64,000 nt of DNA from Dermacentor variabilis (Eukaryota > Arthropoda > Arachnida > Ixodida > Ixodidae), in NCBI RefSeq assembly GCF_050947875.1, contig NC_134570.1, positions 241,544,584 to 241,608,583 of the forward strand, written 5' to 3'. This document shows positions 1-11,331 of the stretch, one piece after another. Each line of letters starts with the position of its first letter. The stretch's first letter is position 1. The position numbers and the translations under genes are program-made. Below the pieces are notes generated by a model that was not told the DNA's origin, did not search any database, and saw nothing but the letters and a program-made list of their open reading frames with translations.

Positions 1-720
1 TTGTTAAGAACGGCCCGCTGAGGTGCAAGTTTTGCCAGCCAGGTGTGAGAGTGGCGTCAACGTTTCCTGGAAAGCCACCGCAACCCTTTAGCCACGGCGT
101 CACTAAGTCGACTGTGTGCGGAGAACCATACGCGCGTCCTCGACTCTCCGTCGCAGGAGCCGAGATGAGTTCGACGAACCAGGCTTTGTGACGGAACACA
201 CCACCGCCGATCCGGTCTGCTGTGATCAAGGGAGTCTCCCATGGAACGTAGTTGGAGGCCTCTTCCCACGCACCGTTCCTAACGTCAGCCCCGAGTTCCG
301 CGAAGACCGTCTGACCTCGGTTGGGGACCGTGAACCTGTGCGGAAGTGTGTTTGTGAGTAAGCCCTCGCGCAAAGAGGGCTTACTACGACGACTGGTCGA
401 ATGGTTCTCTCACCTAGGGATCGAGGGAGGACCGAATGTTTATAAATCGCTGTTGTGCGGCTGCTCAGTGTACTTTCTCTCGCAGTCATGCTAGACTGAT
501 GAACTGCAACGTCCCTATGTAGATACTGTAAATATGTAGATATGTAGATACTGTAAATAAACCCATATTCCTCGTTCTCGATGAGAAGCAGTCCTTCCCT
601 TCAACAACGTCTTCAGCGTGGATAAGTTGGACGACGGCATGGGCCAGCTACCATCTAATTCATGCCCGACTCCAATCTTGACAACTGGCTACGAACGGTG
701 GGATTGACCTCCCAATCCTC
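1..720 (+). repeat. LTR-like fragment, uncertain
   Basis: No coding sequence is recognised here. The stretch has an LTR-like layout: a TATAAA box at 441-446, an AATAAA signal at 556-561 about 110 bases later, and an internal short tandem repeat (TGTAGATACTGTAAA-like, about 515-560) before the signal. The following sequence could be U5 and leader. The window edge cuts off the left side, no partner LTR was found, and no gag or pol frame lies nearby, so this is only a candidate solo or partial LTR. Confidence 0.3.
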
Positions 721-1185
721 ACAGCGTACACCACGCGCACGTGGACACGTCTACAGCCGTATTGCGCACGAGTTCCCGTAGTGGCCGCCGAACACGTGCG
801 TCTGTAGCGACCGTCCGTCACTACCTTGACCCCGCCTCGCCGTGGGGGCCCTGCTTTTTCTTGGAATCGAGTTGTTCCAATATATGCCCCCGCAGGGAGG
901 AGAGTTGCGCATGACTTTTCCGGCGCCGCTCGCACCGCTATTCGCCGAACGCTATCACGTGGTGCAAAATGACGTCAAATGTTCGACTGCACCGCTGCGA
1001 AGCCAACTTTACGAGCGGCACGACGACTTGTCGTTTCCTTCAGTGCCATCGACATTGAAATCAGTGGACAGTCAAGCGTACGTTTCATTCGTCGGCTCAA
1101 GCTGTAGCTGCGGTACTCGACGATGGTAAATCAAGGACCTTGGTGATGTGATACGAAACAAACCATATTGACACTTGTACTGGTG
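721..1185. other. No gene recognised
   Basis: Open frames here are short, lack recognisable motifs and occur on both strands. Nothing can be supported. It may be the remainder of the LTR-like repeat to the left or the 5' part of the LINE to the right. Confidence 0.4.
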
Positions 1186-1528
1186 ACTTGGCAGCTGAGC
1201 TCGCGGCAACGCAACAGTCGGTTGATCGTTTTCCGTCACCTATGCAGGTTCCTACAGATGCGGCGCAGTATTTCCGCGAACCAGCGTCACCAGTGCATCG
1301 ACAATCATTAATCAAAGCGCAGGTGCCTTACATGAAGATACGACAGGACTGGCCGTGTCAGCAGAACGTCACGTGCCACCTGTGACGAACGTCACCTGTC
1401 CATCTCCCCAGGAACCATCGGCATCTGGAAGCTACATAAACTGGAATCACCGCAAAATTCATCACTTGGCAACTGAGCTCGCGGCAGCGCAACATTCTGT
1501 CGATCGTTTTCCGTCACCTACGCAGGTT
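1186..1528 (+). repeat. Pair of 65-bp direct repeats in front of LINE ORF1
   Basis: Positions 1186-1250 and 1464-1528 are near-identical copies (both read ACTTGGC then GCTGAGCTCGCGGC-like, ending CGCAGGTT or TGCAGGTT), 278 bases apart. They precede the coiled-coil ORF1 of the LINE by about 70 bases. Repeated monomers in a LINE 5' UTR can act as promoter units; that role is inferred from position only. Confidence 0.6.
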
Positions 1529-1600
1529 GGTTGCATTTGGGTCACTGCATAGGAATTTCTTCTCACATTTTTCTTGCCGCACCCACTGCTGCCAAATCAT

Positions 1601-2208
1601 ATGCCAACGCGTGCTGAGCTATCTAGAGACATGGATTCATTACAAAAAGAAGTTGAGCAATTGCGTAACAGCATCGCCCTCTTTAACAAAATCTTTGAAA
1701 CAATGAAGACTAAGCAGCAAGGTCTGGTGAAAGAAAATAAGGAGCTCTTGCGAACGAATGAGCAGCTAGCAAAACAGGTTGCTGAATTGCAGCAATACTC
1801 CCGCATGAACAATGTGGAAAGTGCCGGAAACAAAGGACGAAAGCTGTGAAGCAATTCTGCAACATATCGCAGAAAAAATTGGTTGTCCTGTGAATGCTGC
1901 AGAGATTGATGTTGTGCACAGGGTCCCTGCTAAAGGGGGCCCGAACATTATTGCGCGTTTTTGTTCTCGTCAAAAGAAGACTGAATTCGCTACAAAAGCT
2001 ATGAAGGCGCGTCTGTCAACCAGGTCCATTCGCATAACGAATCAGGATAAGCCCATAATGGTCAACGATGGTCTAATTTCGGAGAACAAGCAGCTGTTTG
2101 CTCAAGCATTGGCTCTTAAAGCAGTGGCAGTTCCTTTGCGTCGACAACTGCCGCATCAAAACAAGAAAGTCTACAGACAGTCGGGTGTACCGCATCCCTG
2201 GAGTCGAT
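1601..2208 (+). pseudogene. LINE ORF1 (coiled-coil, nucleic-acid-binding protein), frameshifted
   Basis: This is ORF1 of a non-LTR retrotransposon of the CR1/Jockey-like kind, whose product coats the element RNA. The ATG at 1601 opens a frame with a heptad-rich coiled coil over about residues 10-70 (repeated Glu-Leu and Lys-Glu steps), ending in YSRMNNVE, a typical link to the RNA-recognition-like domain. That domain continues in the next frame from about 1825: AAEIDVVHRVPAKGG, then IARFCSRQKKTEFATKA and a conserved VNDGLISENKQLFAQAL block. One indel near 1825 therefore splits the protein. The ORF2 remnant begins 60 bases downstream on the same strand, so both belong to one dead copy. Confidence 0.75.
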
Positions 2209-2267
2209 GACCTAACCATTTTTGCTTGAAAAGCACTATTCGAGTGCCTTGATGACTGTGAACCACC

Positions 2268-4313
2268 ATGGCGTCACACTCTGTTCATGAGCTGAAGCAA
2301 CTTCTTAGTTCTTCGTCCACTTCTCATATTTCTATCATACATTTTAATATCCGAAGCTTACCCAAAAACTTTGATATGGTTAACTTTCTTACTTTAACCT
2401 ATCATCGCTTTTCGCTCATATGTCTATAGGAAACATGGCCATCTGCAGCTGACGACATATTATTTTTCATACCGGGCTATCATTCAGAATTTTTTCATCG
2501 TCTGGCTGATTGCCACAGTGGATCGGGAATATTTATATCCAACACATTATCCTATAAACCGCTTGCAGATATTGCATTTCCCATGGCCCAATGCGAATCA
2601 GCTTGGCTTGAACTTGACAATGACTTTCTGCCAACCAGCAAAAGAACTATCATTCATTTAATTTACCGTTCGCCATCATCACCTTACAATGATTTTCATG
2701 GTGAACTTGATACTTCATTAAACTCGTTCATTACCAAAAATTATAATGTAATCGTTGTAGGCGACATTAACAATAACATTAAAAATAATAATGCTAGTTC
2801 TTGTGTCCAATACTCGAAGTGCTTCACTGGACCATGGTTTGAAACCTTCACTATATTCTCCAACACGATGTGCTCCTTCCGGCCGAAATACGTTTATCGA
2901 CCATATACTCAGTAATGTCATGACTAATCAAAAAGCTGGTGTGGTAAATTTTAACCTGATAGACAATTATCCAATTTTTCTCTTACTAAATACTCAAACT
3001 ACATATAAAAATAAAATGGTTATTAAGAGTTCTTTCGATTCATCAAAATTTGTGGACATGGTATCCGGCTCTGACTGGGGCCTATTATCCGAGCAATCTT
3101 GTGTTAACAAAGCATTCAACACTTTGAGTGAGAAACTAGCAGATATTATAAATACTTGTACGTCCGCATCCTCCACATCGCGTTGGTACTCCAACTCCAG
3201 GCACCCGTGAATCACTAGAGGATTACTGCGCTCTATAAATAAAAAAGGTAACCTCTACTAAAAATTAAAACACCAGCCATTTAACCTCGCCCTTAGGAAT
3301 CGTTTCAAATTGTATTCACAAACTCTCAGCGCCTTACATAAACAGGCTAAATGAACCTACTATCAAAATAATATGCTCGAAAATTGGAATGACTGTAGAA
3401 AGAATTGGAAAGTAATTAAATAATTTTTTAAATCTTTATCAACAGGATGCGCTTGTGACAGAGTTTATGAACGGCACCATCACTCTAACTAATCCTATAG
3501 CTGTTGCCAATTCATTTAATGAATCATTCTTCAAGAGTTCTGCAGCCGGTGTCACTAACTTACCTAAGTTGTCCCGCTTGCCTCACTTCTTTTTCTTAAA
3601 ACCCGCTTCGCCAAATGAAGTTCATCACACTATAATAGGTCTAAAAACCACAGGCTGTGGCCTAGATTCAATTCATTCATCTAAAATCAAAGTTGTTGCT
3701 CGTGAGCTATCTTTTCTCCTCTCTGACATTATTAATGCTGCAATTTGTACCGGCGTTGTTCCAACGAGTCTCAAATAAGGAAAAGTAACTCCACTATTTA
3801 AAAACGGTGATCGAAAAATCTTTTTTAATTATCGCCCTATACCGATACTCTCATTTTTTAGTAAAGGGATAGAGAAGCTCCTTGTTAATCGCCTAACGGA
3901 CCACCTAACAAGATTTAACCTTTTGACACCTAAGCAGTTTGGTTTTCGTGCTAACTTATCAACCGAATTAGCACTGGTAAAACTAACTGACAACATAAAG
4001 CAGTTTATCGGCAATGGGCTATGGGCGGGGGCGGTATTTGTTGATTAAACTAAAGCTTTTGACACTATTAACCACTCCATTTTGTATGCTAAACGTGAAT
4101 CATTTGAAATTTGTGGACCTGCTTTAGCTCTTTTGCAACGCTACCTCACTAACAGAACCCAGGTTGTTAGACATGGAAGCGTTTTATCCTCTCTAATAAT
4201 GACCAACCAGGGCGCTCCACAAGGAACAATTTTGGGTCCTCTGTTATTCATCATTTAAATTAAAGACTTACCATCATCGCTTAACTGTTCTGAGTGCTGA
4301 TGATACCACGGTT
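2268..4313 (+). pseudogene. LINE ORF2 remnant: AP endonuclease and reverse transcriptase
   Basis: This is the second ORF of the same non-LTR element, an endonuclease-RT polyprotein. The likely start is the ATG at 2268. The endonuclease shows IIHFNIRSL at the start, then an ETWP box just after an in-frame stop, LIYRSP, and VVGDIN near 2760. The RT part (from about 3640) shows GLDSIHS, KVTPLFKNGD, YRPIPILS, KQFGFRANLST, TKAFDTINHS and GAPQGTILGPLLF. The frame is cut by many stops and indels. The catalytic box near 4296 has decayed to SADDT, and all similarity stops at about 4313, so the thumb and 3' end are missing. It cannot move itself. Confidence 0.8.
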
Positions 4314-4990
4314 CAACTTGTGAGGCACCATCACCTGGAAAGACATCTCATGCAAGCGGCACCCACTTATGCCGCCGGCATGCTGTTAGATACGGGGCCT
4401 TTTCCTGGCATCCTTCGAGTTCCTCCGACCACATCGAATCGCCATCGCGCCTAATTAGGCTGCGCACGTATGCCGCGTTCCCCGAGGCGCAGCACGCCCA
4501 GACAAGTCCCTCCTCGTGACGCGGAGCTATTGTCCCACTGCTTGACTCGCTCCGAAAATCAGCCTGCCACGATTCGAACCTGGGTCCCGAGCGAAGCTGT
4601 TTTGTGGCTCTGAAAAGTCGCTCGAGAACAACCCGCCTCCCCCCGCTGAGCGCTTGCAAAGCCGGAGGGAACGACGGCTGCGATTCACCATGAAGCCCTG
4701 GGAGCAACCCCCCATCCGTCTATCGTGACGGGAGTTGCCGATCAGGAAGGCAATACCGGAGGCATCCCTCGGACAGTGATGTCCATGGAGCGACCCCCTG
4801 AGCCGAATGCACTCGCACCTACTATTGGCCGCAGATGACGACACCTGAGCGGGTTCGACGACTGGCCGAACAGGACGTGACCTCGAGACACCGAAGGGGT
4901 TAAAAGCCAGAGACCGGGAGCACAGAAAAGCGAGCAGGCATTCCTTCATTCATCTTTTTCGGGCTTCTTGCCACGGGCCGCAGCGTCCGA
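4314..4990. other. Unassigned GC-rich segment, repeat-like
   Basis: This is sharply more GC-rich than the LINE before it and starts where LINE similarity ends. Overlapping open frames on the minus strand are long (119 and 140 codons) but show no domain. A tRNA B-box-like string, GGTTCGAATC, lies on the minus strand near 4570-4580. It could be a SINE-like or LTR-derived insertion that replaced the LINE 3' end. No terminal repeats or target duplication were found. Confidence 0.3.
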
Positions 4991-5348
4991 CTTGCTGCCG
5001 GCCACCAATGACTTTATTACTGTTAATTTCTTTGCATCCTTAATATAAATAATGTAAATATGCCTCAAATTTTCATCCCAAAGTCCTCCACAGTGACGGC
5101 CAACTCCCGCACTCAACGGCAAGATCCAATATCCGGGAGACAGCGGTGGGATCGTCCTCCAGATGCAACAACGCTCACATTTGTCGACTAGGACGAGCAC
5201 AGCGAACGGCTGCGTGTAGGCTATAATTGGTTTTCGATCGTGCACGTGAATTTGCGCTGCACAGTTCTCACAGCACCCACACGAAGAACGCGTGCGATCA
5301 CACACACGCAAGATGACGGGCAAAACTAAAAAACAGTTTTTTAAACAG
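4991..5348. other. No gene recognised
   Basis: Nothing is supported. An oligo-A and oligo-T rich stretch runs up to the hairpin at 5349. Confidence 0.4.
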
Positions 5349-5482
5349 CTTCAAGGGGAGTACGGTAGCGCGATTCAAAGACGGGACAAAAGAAGGCACA
5401 AAGGGACACACAGCGCTGTGTGTGTCCCTATGTGTCTTCTTTTGTCCCGTCTTTCAATCGCGCTACCATTCTCCCCTTGAAG
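5349..5482. repeat. 134-bp near-perfect hairpin, Penelope-terminus-like
   Basis: The arms start CTTCAAGGGGAG and end CTCCCCTTGAAG, about 64 bases each with roughly six mismatches and almost no loop. The centre reads GACACACAGCGCTGTGTGTGTC. The arm sequence (AGCGCGATT, then GACGGGACAAAAGAAG) resembles other hairpins in this window and the end of the Penelope-like element at 50.2 kb (AGCGC next to a GAC/AAG-rich run). Confidence 0.8.
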
Positions 5483-5951
5483 ATGCATTACCAACAAGCC
5501 CACATTGCAACCCTCGTGAAATTTACGCAGCGGTTAATTTCCGTAGAACTGTTCTTATAGTTCGCGCATCATCTTGTGTGTGATCGTGTTTTAGTAGTAC
5601 GACCTGCTCACACATACGTGTGCAGCACATTGTCATTTATCATGCTTTACATCTTTTTTTCTCAGTTATTTGAACGTCTGTAAGATATCTAGATCGTGTA
5701 TTACACCGTAAAACAGATGACTGAGTCGTTTCCTCGTTATAAGTAGATAATCGGATTGCAAGCTGTATGTGTCGTCCAGTGTTTTCTTTCATGGCGCTAT
5801 TTACTTATTCTATAAGTCGAGAATGCTGTATTTACCCCTTTCGCGCATCTACTGTTGAAATTAGGTTGCTTAAGGTGTATCTGTTCTATTCATTTTCTTG
5901 TTTTCATCTGCACGCCGTACTGGTAATTTTCTTAGGCGGTGCAACGTGCTG

Positions 5952-5954
<3 letters not shown>
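5483..5954. other. No gene recognised
   Basis: AT-rich sequence without a supported coding frame. Confidence 0.4.

Positions 5955-6029
<75 letters not shown>
5955..6029. repeat. (TA)n microsatellite
   Basis: An uninterrupted AT dinucleotide run of about 75 bases. Reading frames through it encode only Tyr-Ile repeats and are not genes. Confidence 0.97.
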
Positions 6030-6031
<2 letters not shown>

Positions 6032-7210
6032 CAGCATTTACATTATGAACGTCGTATTCGTCATCTGTACTTAACCATCACCATCGCTCCCAACAGCTTC
6101 GTTGTCGGCCGGCTAGCTCATGCTTTTGGATGAAAAGCGTCGCATAAAACCGTGGCTTCTCAATGTATATGAACAAGAACTGCTGCCGGCGTGCTTGGTC
6201 TGTGAATAGACTGTACACTGTGTTCTAAAAAGCATGAATCAAAATGAATAAGACTTCGGATACACAGACACAACATTGGATGTAACCATTTTCGAGAACT
6301 AGTGCAGCGAGTCAGCTAACTCCACACGAGTGGAGTTGTCCTTTCGTATATCTCAGCATTATGTGGGCCGACCGAGCTTCCCAACGGGCATCACTAGACA
6401 AACGCTTGGGCCAGAATTGTCACGGTTGTCATGTTAACTGTCATGGTCAGAACTGCACGGTTAGACGTGAAAGGCGCCATCGGGAGAGCATATTGACTGG
6501 CTCACCATGCAGCGCCTCCTCCCCGCCCGATCTGGAAAGTCCTGGAGGGAAACCTGCACAAACGAATCGTCGCCGTACCTTCACAAACGCCAGCAACCCC
6601 GACATTTGCTGTGCACTATAAGAACGCCGAAATGCAATCGGTACATTGAAATTCGCGGGAGGCCACGCGTTGGTACAATTATTCGATCACTCAGTCAGTC
6701 AATGAACGGCTCCACAGGACTTGACCGACAACTAATCAGTCTAATGGCTATATGGCCAATGACATTTAGTGTACGCGACATGTTTTAGCGCAGAATCGTT
6801 TTTCTTTCTCGCCGTCTCCCGCAGACTTGAGTTTCACGGAAACTATACGTCATTTCCCGACACGGCTCGACACAGGACAGCACACACAGTGTCTTCGTAT
6901 CTGCATCACTGCTACACATGCGCCGGTCATCGGCTCTGTTCTGGATGGATGTTATGACCTTTGGAACGGGGCGGTGGGTTGCGCCACCAAGCTCTTGCTA
7001 TTATACTACCTAATGTACTACCTAGGTTAAACAATAAAAAAAGAAAAAAACACGATGAACTCCCACAACCAAATTTTCCGATCCCCTATACACTCCGTGC
7101 GCGACATATAGGGGGCGCCTTGAAAGCCGCACGCAGCGCCACTTGCGGCGCTACTCGCGTGCAATATTGAGAATCGTAGCAGACAGTAGTGGCTCCTTGC
7201 GTAAGAAGCT
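6030..7210. other. Unassigned; leads into the 5' side of the YqaJ-type gene
   Basis: No exon or known element is recognised in 6030-7050. From about 7070 the sequence becomes GC-richer and reads into the ATG at 7211, so 7090-7210 is the probable 5' leader of the nuclease gene and may include the left end of its transposon. No terminal inverted repeat could be identified by eye. Confidence 0.35.
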
Positions 7211-9232
7211 ATGGCGGTGCAAGTGCCCGTGGCGGGCGCATTAGTCCTTCGAGCTGGCTTTAAAGATATTATAATGGGATCGTTCTTCCGCGATGCCACT
7301 ACGAAGAAAGGCGAGAAACTGCATCAAAGCGGGCATGTTTTCGACGTGCACGAACGGTTTGCTACGGTGATGTCGTGCTTGAAGGCCAAGTGCGTGCGCG
7401 AGGCGTGCGTCTCGCAAGAGGCTTACTCCATAACGATCGAGGTAAGTTATCATTCTTTCACGCTTAGAAAATGTTTGATGCGTACCCACGAACCGTGTAC
7501 TTGCAAAATATTGACACTATTCAGAATTATCGATGGCTTAGATAAAATCACGGCCACTGGCTAGACGGCATTCCTTTGTTGCGACCGCGGCTTCGGGTCA
7601 TGACTATTCGCAGCCATGTCGCCGCGTCTTGCGCAGTGTTTCGCTTAAATTTGCCGCTCGGTGTAACGACCCGTTTTTTTTTTTTGGTTATGTTGCCTTC
7701 CAAAAAAAGAAAAATTTTGTAAAGCGCTAACAAGGGACACGGCAGAGAAGGCCAAACACAGGACAGGTACTACTTTCAACTGTTTATTCCACAATGTCGT
7801 CGTAAAGTATATACGAGAAATGCACAGAAGCGTGTATGTTTATGCACTTCTGTCATCACAAGGCCCGCACAGCTTACTTACGCGGGCCTGAAAGCCGCAC
7901 TTTGTTTTTCCTGCAGACCCTAGTTTTGGTATCCTAGCTACTCTTCGTCCTAGCTTGATTCTACAGAGTAGTCGTAGTGGTGCCGTGCCACTAGGTGTGT
8001 TTACATTAATATGCTAGGCAACTCGGTTCACTGCTTCATGTTTCTAACAAATAAATAATTCGTGCACAGCTCTAGCTGTCCTCGCATTACATTCCCAAAT
8101 TTTGTGAAAGGTAGATGGGGAGCTAATAAGGTTTATTAAATTGTTCCCTCAATTTTCTGCAGTATTAAAATTCATTGCATACGTTTCTTTTCTCATCAGC
8201 TGGATGCCAGAAGGAACATCACACAAGCTCACTGCACCTGTAGAGGTGGTGTCTCAGGGCAGCGCAAGCATTCACCAGCAGTAATTACATATGCCAATCA
8301 AGAGGACACATCAACGAAGACGTCCATAGCAAATGTGTGGAAACGGCCATCGGCGAAGCAGCTTGAGATGTATAACAAGGGAGTATTGTTTTTGGAAATG
8401 TACCCACCTAAGCATCCAGATGGCATGCTGGTGAAGCAACCTGTGCCCAGAGCCATCATCAACTCAAACTGCCTCTTGAGCATAATGCTCCGCCACAAGG
8501 AGCAAGTAAAGAAAAATCTAGCAAGCTTGGACAGACTGCTCGGGCGCCTGGGTCAGCCCAAGGAAATATTCGGAGCAGAGAGCACTCCAATTGAAGAAGT
8601 GAGTGACGACTTCCTTCTTGAGGTGGTGACAGAGTACGAACGCAACAACATTGCAAGACAAACGATTCTACAAAGTGGACGCCCACAGTGGCATTCTGAG
8701 AGGGCACTGAAAATTTCAGTGAGTTCCAAGGCTCAAAGGATAAGGACACGTCAAGCAGACTTTGAAAGCTTGGGGAAACAACTAGCAACGCCACACTCCT
8801 TTAAAAGCGCTGCATGTATATACGGTGTGGCAACAGAGCCAGTCGCACGGCACGAGTACATATCCAAAGAGGGGCGCAAGGTGATTCAAGTGGGACTTGT
8901 CATCAGCATTGCGCAGCCATGGTTGCCCGGATGGTTCGGTGGACGGAAAGCAAAGAATCTGCTTGCTGGAGATCAAGGCCTCTTCCAGATGCGAGACACC
9001 GCCCGTTGTTAATGAGAGCATAAATGTGGACTATCTCCACTGTGAAGAACAAAAGGTGCAACTACGGGAAAGTCACGTGTACTACACACAAGTTCAAATA
9101 AGCATGTATGTTGTAGGTGCGAGCATATGTGACTTTTACGTGTACTCGCCAAACGGGTCGAAATGTGTAGAAATAAGAAGGAACGACTCCTTTCTGAGAA
9201 AAAGTTGTGGTAAAATTGGAGTTGTTTCTTAG
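7211..9232 (+). pseudogene. SWIM zinc finger + YqaJ-type nuclease gene of a DNA transposon, two exons, one frameshift
   Basis: This encodes an accessory nuclease of the YqaJ (lambda exonuclease-like) family behind a SWIM zinc finger. Exon 1 (7211-7441, 77 codons) ends ATCGAG at a consensus donor GTAAGT. Exon 2 starts at 8200 after TCTCATCAG, in phase 0. The finger is CTCRGGVSGQRKHS; the third zinc ligand, normally Cys, is Arg. The nuclease region shows GRPQWHSERALKIS near 8680, GVATEPVARHEY near 8825, then after a small deletion at about 8930 a changed frame with PDG and CLLEIK, the usual metal-binding Asp and Glu-x-Lys. The protein would end at 9230. It converges on a transposase gene; possible poly(A) signals, ATTAAA at 9271 (plus) and AATAAA near 9312-9317 (minus), lie between them. 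From memory, transposase plus YqaJ resembles ISL2EU elements. The frameshift and lost Cys mark it as dead. Confidence 0.8.
7442..8199 (+). other. Intron of the YqaJ-type gene, with a Penelope-end-like segment
   Basis: A phase-0 intron bounded by GTAAGT and TCTCATCAG. At about 7723-7800 it contains GCGCTAACAAGGGACAC followed by ACACAGGACAGG and CAACTGTTTATT. That order matches the termini of the Penelope-like element and hairpins elsewhere in the window, so a short insertion probably enlarged the intron. Confidence 0.6.
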
Positions 9233-10163
9233 GCATCACTTCCCAGCTGTGCTGAGGCGCCGAAATCTGTATTAAACTTTAGCAGTGTTTACTCTTGAAG
9301 CATGTTGTTCTTTTATTGAACGAAATGTGAGCACGGTTGCACAATACAGCAAAAATAAAAAGAGCTGTCGAAACATTTGCTTCTGTTCAAAGCACTCGCA
9401 CAGTCTTGATGAAAGGACCTTGTAGGTTAGCCAGCACGCTGCACACATGCACTACCTTTTCGACGTGATACCTGAGTTCTGGGGTTAGCCTTTCGTTCAA
9501 GATCGCAAAACTCTTGATGCGTTGAATGCACCGCTCCACATGAATGCGGTGAGATGCAACCTTATCTTCCATCTCCGCCTTGGTAAACTGCTCGCTGGCC
9601 TTTGAAAATGGTGGCATGACAAGTGTGACGTCCTTACTTTCCAAGTCGCACTTTGCATGGGGAAAACCTTTGTCCGCCATCACCATATCCCCCAGTTCCA
9701 GCAGGTAAATCAATCCACAGTTGGCGATGATGTACGTGTCGCTCGACCTGCCACCAAACACATTCGAAATGAAGGTTATGTAACCGGATGGCGTGATCCC
9801 AAATAGAAATTTCAGTGTAAAGTCGCTCTTGAAGTTGCTTCAGCAGTTTACCCTATCTGCAACTTTGCCTGGCTTCTCATTTCTGATTTCCGAACAGTCT
9901 ACAATAACCCTACAATTGGGATGGTTCAGGCGGAAAGAGGAAGGCATCGATGCCTGTACCACATCCCTCGAAAACCACTTGATCCACCCTCCGGCGCTGA
10001 TGGACAGGACATCCACAGCGGCATAGAAAATGCGCGACGCGCTAGTTCGATGTACGCCGAACAAAATGCCTAATGCAGAGAATGTGAGGCCATGCTTCAT
10101 CTTCATGAGAACAAGCAAAAGCTTGCTGTCCACCGCCAGGTCCAAGTATCTCTCGCCCCGCAC

Positions 10164-11331
10164 CTGTAACATGAGAGGCATTCTGTGAGCACATTTACAG
10201 TAGTGATAAAACCAACTTTCAAAGCTTTTTTTTGTTCTTACTAATTCAGAAACTTCCACAATTTCGCAAAGAATGTCCAGCTGATTTAGTGCTTTAGGTG
10301 CATGAATGGTTTCTTCAAAGCGTCCAATGCCTGAACACAAGCAGGCGGTATTTTGGTGCCGGTAGATATCCCTCCCAAGTTCAAGCTCCTCTGGCCTCTG
10401 CATCTGGCACATTGATGCAAACACTCCTGTGTAGTGCTGTTTTGTGTCTCACACCAACTCTTATCTGAATGTCGCAGTTGACGATGTTCAGGTTCGTCCC
10501 CCTGGTGCCTAGTGCAACCGCATTGTCAAATGCAAGCTTGAAATCACCAGAGTATCAATTTAGACATATGTTTCTCATTCGTTCTCAAACCGCATAGTGC
10601 AACATTGGCAATCCTGATGCAGTTGTTGGTCTTGCCCACTGTCAAAATCTTGTTAGACTTGAGAATACCAGGTGGACTTGCTCTCCTGGTTTATTGGATC
10701 CCAAACCATTTGACACGCCTGAGATTCAGTCGCTTTGCAAAGCTTTTCTGAGATCCGTATTTGGAACTCAAAATCTGTCTTCATACATAAATTATCACAC
10801 TGATGTTCGAGGGCCATGCTACGGGTAAAAACGAGCTAGTTGCCCATTGAAGTACATTGCGAAAGGATTAAAAGATGCACCTGATCTCACTGCACCACCA
10901 TCTCCTTCATCAAAAGAACAGGAAGTCACTTGTTTGTTTTAGTTGTGATCGATATGTCACTCAGCTTGCACTGAGGTAGCTGAAATCTCGTTAGCAGATA
11001 CACTGTCTGCTAGCGCACACGAAAACAAGGAGAAATACCACCATGCTGCAGTACTATATGCTGCGACAAATTCCACGGCACGTTAAAATGGAAAGAAAGG
11101 CCTAGTACATCAGATATCTTGTACGCATCTGTGCGGTTCATTATCCATAACGAGAAAAAACTGTGTGAGGTGGTTGTCCAATTCCCAAGGGACAACATGA
11201 AATATAAAAAAGACTGCACCTTTAGAAGAACGTGCATGACATCAGCATATCTATTTTTCAGTTCAATTTAAATTGGGCAACTTGTGAATATGCTCTCGTT
11301 GGTGTCATTTGGAAGCTGATCTAACATTTAC
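10164..11331 (-). other. Intron 4 of the transposase gene
   Basis: On the minus strand it opens GTAAATGTTAG after the exon ending in LLPQ and closes ATGTTACAG before GTGCGGGGCGAG. Part of it (10424-10164) happens to stay open in the exon-5 frame, but the family layout joins LLPQ directly to the RYLDLAVDSKLLL block. No other gene is visible. Confidence 0.65.

Noticed and set aside
5950..6133. Open frames through the (TA)n tract
   Set aside because: They encode only Tyr-Ile repeats produced by the microsatellite.
10164..10424. An open frame continuing upstream of transposase exon 5, with a candidate 78-base in-frame intron (10,241-10,164)
   Set aside because: The family layout joins the LLPQ end of exon 4 directly to the block at 10,163, and the phases fit. 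The upstream stretch shows no transposase homology and is better read as intron.
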